DNA from: Chloroflexota bacterium
GTDB lineage: Bacteria > Chloroflexota > Anaerolineae > Caldilineales > Caldilineaceae
Assembly: GCA_003577005.1 (NCBI GenBank)
Contig: QEUW01000045.1
Location: forward strand, 1 to 29,114
DNA length: 29,114 bases
Direction: 5' to 3'
Positions within the stretch are counted from its first letter, which is position 1. The number at the start of each line of letters is the position of its first letter. The position numbers were made by a program, and so were the translations under genes. The notes under the pieces are model-generated. The model worked only from the letters and a program-made list of their open reading frames with translations, was not told the DNA's origin and did not search any database. Below are positions 26,394 to 29,114 of the stretch, in pieces.

Positions 26394-27860
26394 CTAGTAG
26401 TTGCGCTGGAAGATTGCTTCCCAACTATGATGGCCCTGGCAGCCCCACGAGTTGTAGAAGATGCGGCAATCTTCGTCGTTGCTGCAATAGCCGGTATCGA
26501 TGAGCGTCTGCTGATCGATGTCCACGGAACGTGTAGTAAAGCCTTCGGCACGGTCGCTGGTCGCCTCGCGGCCATCATTGTTGCGGATCACGGTGAAGCC
26601 TTCACCGGTAGTGTGCAAATCATATTCGATGATGCCATCACCCTTGCCCTGGTCACCAGTGACGAGCTCTTCCCCAAGATAAATACCCTTGAGTCGCACC
26701 CCATTGAGCCGGTTGCCGGCGGCATCGAGCACGTGGATGCGGAGCAGATGTTTACCCATACAGCCGTCGTTCTCATCCTTGTTCCATAGTCGTCTAGAGA
26801 CGAGGGTAAAGTGAGGAGGGGCATTTGGATCTGCCGGAGGTGCGGCCTCTTCTGCCGGTGCTTCAGCAGGGGCCTCAGCCGGCGCTTCCTCTTGCGCCGG
26901 GGGCGCTTCAGCGGGCGCTGCGGCGGGTGGATTGGCTGGCCCCGCAGCAACCGGTGCGGGGGTGGCGGTCGGCGGTGGCGCCAAGATGTCGGTCGCCACT
27001 GTCACGGCTGCGGTCTCGCCTGTAGTCTGGACAAACTGGCCCAGGACCCACCCGTGCTGGCCGTTGGCGAGCTTTATCTGCCACCAATCTCCCGCCGGGT
27101 TCTTGGCAACGATCTCCGCTGCTTCATCCTTCTGGAGTGCGCCGACCAGATTGTATTCGGTGCCAGGGCCGCCGCGCACATTGAGCAGGTCGATGGCCTG
27201 GGCCATGGGCGGTGCGGCAGCCGCCATGACCTCGGTCGTCGTAACCTCGGAGGCCGCAACATCGGCCACTGGAGCTTCGGTTGTCACGACTTCGGTGGTT
27301 GTGATTTCGGTCGTTGTGACTTCAGCCACTGCCTCAACCGGAGCCGCCGGCTCGGCCGGCGCTGCTTCCTGAACAGGTGGTTCGGCGACCACTGGCTCTT
27401 CGACCACAACTTCACTTGGCGGCGCAGCCAACAGGTTGTGCGCCACACCATAGGCCGTAATCGAGTTGGATTCAAGGCCCAGATCGGTGGTCAACTTTAC
27501 CAATGCCGCCAACAGATTGGGGTCCGCATTCTGCTCGATCCCTGTCTCGGTGACATAGATGAGCCACTGGTTGGAGTTGGCGACGTCCAGTGCGTTCAGG
27601 CGCGCCTGCGCCTGTCCCAGGTCGCCGGAGTTCTGGTATTCGAGGGCGATCTGGTGCGTATTGGCCAACAGTTGCTCACGGCTAGCGCTGGAAGATTCAG
27701 GCCCACACGCAGCCAACAGCAGCCCCAACACGAGCGCCAGCACGAACTGGCAGCAACGGTTTTGAACAAAAAAGGCGGGGTAGCACGGGCGGGTGGGGGA
27801 AGGAACAAATCTGTCTACGGTGACATGGGTAGAATGTGGCTCCGGAGAACCTGACTGCAT
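26394..27860 (-). CDS. SH3b-domain lipoprotein sharing its C-terminal domain with the next gene
   Basis: The start is uncertain: the ATG at 27860 is used (488 aa), but in-frame ATG 27881 and GTG 27977 exist and none has a clear ribosome site. A hydrophobic segment ends in the lipobox LLAAC (Cys about residue 52), so the product is a surface lipoprotein. It continues with a helical region (HQIALEYQNSGDLGQAQARL), a Thr/Glu/Val-repeat spacer, a bacterial SH3-type domain (LLNVRGGPGTEYNLVGAL ... GDWWQIKLANGQHGWV spread over about 60 residues) and a Pro/Ala/Glu-rich spacer. The C-terminal domain (HVLDAAGNRLNGVRLKGIY ... HHSWEAIFQRNY) resembles that of the adjacent four-cNMP protein. SH3b domains usually bind peptidoglycan or proteins. 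Likely cell-surface protein; exact role unknown. Confidence 0.82.
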   Translation of the reverse strand: MQSGSPEPHSTHVTVDRFVPSPTRPCYPAFFVQNRCCQFVLALVLGLLLAACGPESSSASREQLLANTHQIALEYQNSGDLGQAQARLNALDVANSNQWLIYVTETGIEQNADPNLLAALVKLTTDLGLESNSITAYGVAHNLLAAPPSEVVVEEPVVAEPPVQEAAPAEPAAPVEAVAEVTTTEITTTEVVTTEAPVADVAASEVTTTEVMAAAAPPMAQAIDLLNVRGGPGTEYNLVGALQKDEAAEIVAKNPAGDWWQIKLANGQHGWVLGQFVQTTGETAAVTVATDILAPPPTATPAPVAAGPANPPAAAPAEAPPAQEEAPAEAPAEAPAEEAAPPADPNAPPHFTLVSRRLWNKDENDGCMGKHLLRIHVLDAAGNRLNGVRLKGIYLGEELVTGDQGKGDGIIEYDLHTTGEGFTVIRNNDGREATSDRAEGFTTRSVDIDQQTLIDTGYCSNDEDCRIFYNSWGCQGHHSWEAIFQRNY

Positions 27861-28135
27861 AAGATGTGGGTTGGGTATCATGCGCTTGTCGTTGAAAGGG
27901 CGTCCCTGGTCGAGCAGCGGACCAGGCGCCGCACCGTCTTGGACTTGCCGGCAACGAGATGGTAACGCCTGCAGCACAAGGCTAGAAAAACATAGTATTT
28001 CGCAGACGCCGGTTTATGAATTTCCCCCTCCCACTGGTATAGTATCTTAGCGGGTATAGCCGGCGCTTGCACTACATTTTCAACACAACTTTGCTACACA
28101 GAGTGTGTTGCGTTAATGAGCCATATTGAACGTGC

Positions 28136-28163
28136 CACATTGCGCTTGTCACATTGCACTTGT
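28136..28163. repeat. Two tandem 14-bp direct repeats
   Basis: CACATTGCGCTTGT (28136-28149) is followed directly by CACATTGCACTTGT (28150-28163), differing at one base. They lie about 135 bp beyond the 3' end of the tRNA. Could be a regulator binding pair or a small duplication. Confidence 0.6.
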
Positions 28164-28222
28164 ACAGTTGCATCGGCAAGACCGCCGTCTACCAAAGCCA
28201 GATGCAGTGGCCTTTCGCGAGT

Positions 28223-28282
28223 GTCGCAAAGCAACATCTTCGTATACGGCACAAGTTCGCCGAAAAGATGCTACTTTGCGAC
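28223..28282 (-). repeat. Long imperfect stem-loop downstream of tRNA-Leu
   Basis: GTCGCAAAG (28223-28231) pairs with CTTTGCGAC (28274-28282), and CATCTT (28235-28240) with AAGATG (28265-28270), leaving a loop of 24 nt. It begins 15 bp after the tRNA 3' end in the tRNA's direction of transcription, so it may be the tRNA terminator or processing hairpin. A small palindromic element is the alternative. Confidence 0.5.
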
Positions 28283-28297
28283 AGCGCCACCGGTATC

Positions 28298-28382
<85 letters not shown>

Positions 28383-28397
28383 CTGTCTCAATATCAT

Positions 28398-28426
28398 AGT
28401 ATAGCGGGCGAATCCAGAATCGTCAA
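28398..28426 (-). promoter_or_regulatory. Strong promoter of tRNA-Leu
   Basis: On the minus strand, TTGACG (28426-28421), exactly 17 bp, TATACT (28403-28398): 5/6 matches to each consensus box. The tRNA 5' end is 15 bp after the -10 box. The -35 box ends 2 bp from the possible GTG start (28429) of the divergent sigma factor. Confidence 0.75.
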
Positions 28427-28428
28427 AT

Positions 28429-29067
28429 GTGCCAACCTGGCCGGATCGAACAATCGTGACTACTAAAGACCAGTCGCCGCCACGCCTGGACGAGCAAGAA
28501 GCCATTCGGCGTGCGCTCAGTGGAGAGCTAGATGCCTTCAACCAGCTTGTCCTCAAATACCAGCAGATGGCTTACAGCGTGGCCTACCGCATGTTGCAAA
28601 ATGAAGGCGCTGCCGCAGATGTTGTGCAGGAAAGCTTTCTCAAAGCCTATCGAGCCTTGCCCAGCTTTCAAGGGGGGAACTTTAAGAGCTGGCTTATGCG
28701 AATCGTCGTCAACAGTTGCTATGACCTGTTACGCGTCCAGCAGCGCGAACATACCGACAGCCTGGATGATGGGCCGGGTGATTTGGATTACGCACCCTAC
28801 CTGGTGGACCATAGCGAGGGACCCGAAGCGTATGCCGAACGGATGGAACTCACCCATTACATCGAACTTGGCATCCGCGCGTTGCCACCCGACCAGCGTA
28901 CAGTACTAGTCCTCTGCGATGTTCAGGGCTACTCTTACGAGGAGATCGCCGAGATCACTGGCTTTCCCATGGGCACGGTAAAGTCTCGCATCAGCCGGGC
29001 GCGCACCAAACTGCGCGACTTTCTGTTACAAAAACCGGAACTATTACCCACCACCTTCCGTCCTTAA
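28429..29067 (+). CDS. ECF-type RNA polymerase sigma-70 factor
   Basis: 212 aa from GTG 28429; GTG 28456 (203 aa) is equally possible, and neither has a strong ribosome site. Region 2 covers about 20-105 (AFNQLVLKYQQMAYSVAYRML, DVVQESFLKAYRAL, FKSWLMRIVVNSCYDLLR motifs). Region 4 covers about 145-200 (LPPDQRTVLVLCDVQGYSYEEIAEI, GTVKSRISRARTKLRDFL motifs), which binds the -35 box. No regions 1 or 3 are present, as expected of extracytoplasmic-function sigma factors. The gene is complete; any anti-sigma gene would lie just beyond the window, since only 47 bp remain. It starts back-to-back with tRNA-Leu. Confidence 0.95.
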   Translation: MPTWPDRTIVTTKDQSPPRLDEQEAIRRALSGELDAFNQLVLKYQQMAYSVAYRMLQNEGAAADVVQESFLKAYRALPSFQGGNFKSWLMRIVVNSCYDLLRVQQREHTDSLDDGPGDLDYAPYLVDHSEGPEAYAERMELTHYIELGIRALPPDQRTVLVLCDVQGYSYEEIAEITGFPMGTVKSRISRARTKLRDFLLQKPELLPTTFRP

Positions 29068-29114
29068 AGCGAACTTTATTGCGAAATTTTTGTGATCGAC
29101 ACCGATTATGACGC

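Larger units (their letters stand above)
27978..28297. other. Intergenic region with repeats and a weak promoter
   Basis: Holds a possible minus-strand promoter for the SH3b lipoprotein (TTCATA at 28020-28015, 17 bp, TACTAT at 27997-27992; 4/6 matches each) and a 7-bp dyad (CAACACA 28081-28087 with TGTGTTG 28104-28110). It also holds the 14-bp direct repeat and the large stem-loop listed separately. No gene seen. Confidence 0.4.

Noticed and set aside
26811..27854. 347-codon plus-strand open frame opposite the SH3b lipoprotein
   Set aside because: Rich in Arg/Cys/Gly/Trp with no domain; it is the antisense shadow of the Thr/Pro/Ala-rich spacers of a well-supported lipoprotein gene.

Overview
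The window looks like a chromosomal segment of a bacterium of the phylum Chloroflexota (Anaerolineae/Caldilineae type). This is inferred from the moderately high GC, exported proteins with Thr/Pro-rich linkers after lipobox cysteines, TPR-CHAT proteins, a CIRCE-controlled groES-groEL pair and frequent GTG starts. The phylum call is moderate confidence and no species can be named.

Left part (1-16.4 kb). Two tandem plus-strand TPR-CHAT protease-like genes (the first cut by the window edge) converge on a minus-strand set. In transcription order that set is: a membrane-anchored von Willebrand A protein with a good promoter, a tubulin/FtsZ-superfamily protein with an intact GGTGSG loop, a predicted 29-residue hydrophobic microprotein, and a 1026-residue two-TM protein. 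The last aligns with the tubulin-like protein but has lost the GGTGSG loop. I read this as a membrane-linked tubulin/pseudo-tubulin pair with an extracytoplasmic VWA partner, next to exported CHAT proteins whose catalytic His and Cys are intact.

Middle (16.4-21.4 kb). Two minus-strand DsbA-like lipoprotein genes follow. One has two classical CxxC thioredoxin-fold domains. The other has an in-frame TGA exactly where the first Cys of CxxC should be, followed by a SECIS-like hairpin. The best reading is a selenocysteine (UxxC) DsbA-like lipoprotein, the strongest single novelty here. Next come a stand-alone IS630-type helix-turn-helix protein, a degenerate receiver-like protein and a CBS-pair protein.

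Right part (21.4-29.1 kb). groES-groEL lies behind a perfect CIRCE operator and sigma-70-like promoter. Between groES and groEL is an inverted array of heptad repeats, and a relative recurs near 26.36 kb. Then come a large protein with four cyclic-nucleotide-binding-like domains plus one TM helix and an SH3b lipoprotein. These two adjacent proteins share a C-terminal beta-type domain. A tRNA-Leu(CAA) gene with a strong promoter diverges from an ECF sigma factor at the right end.

Most calls rest on motifs read by eye; no database search was possible.
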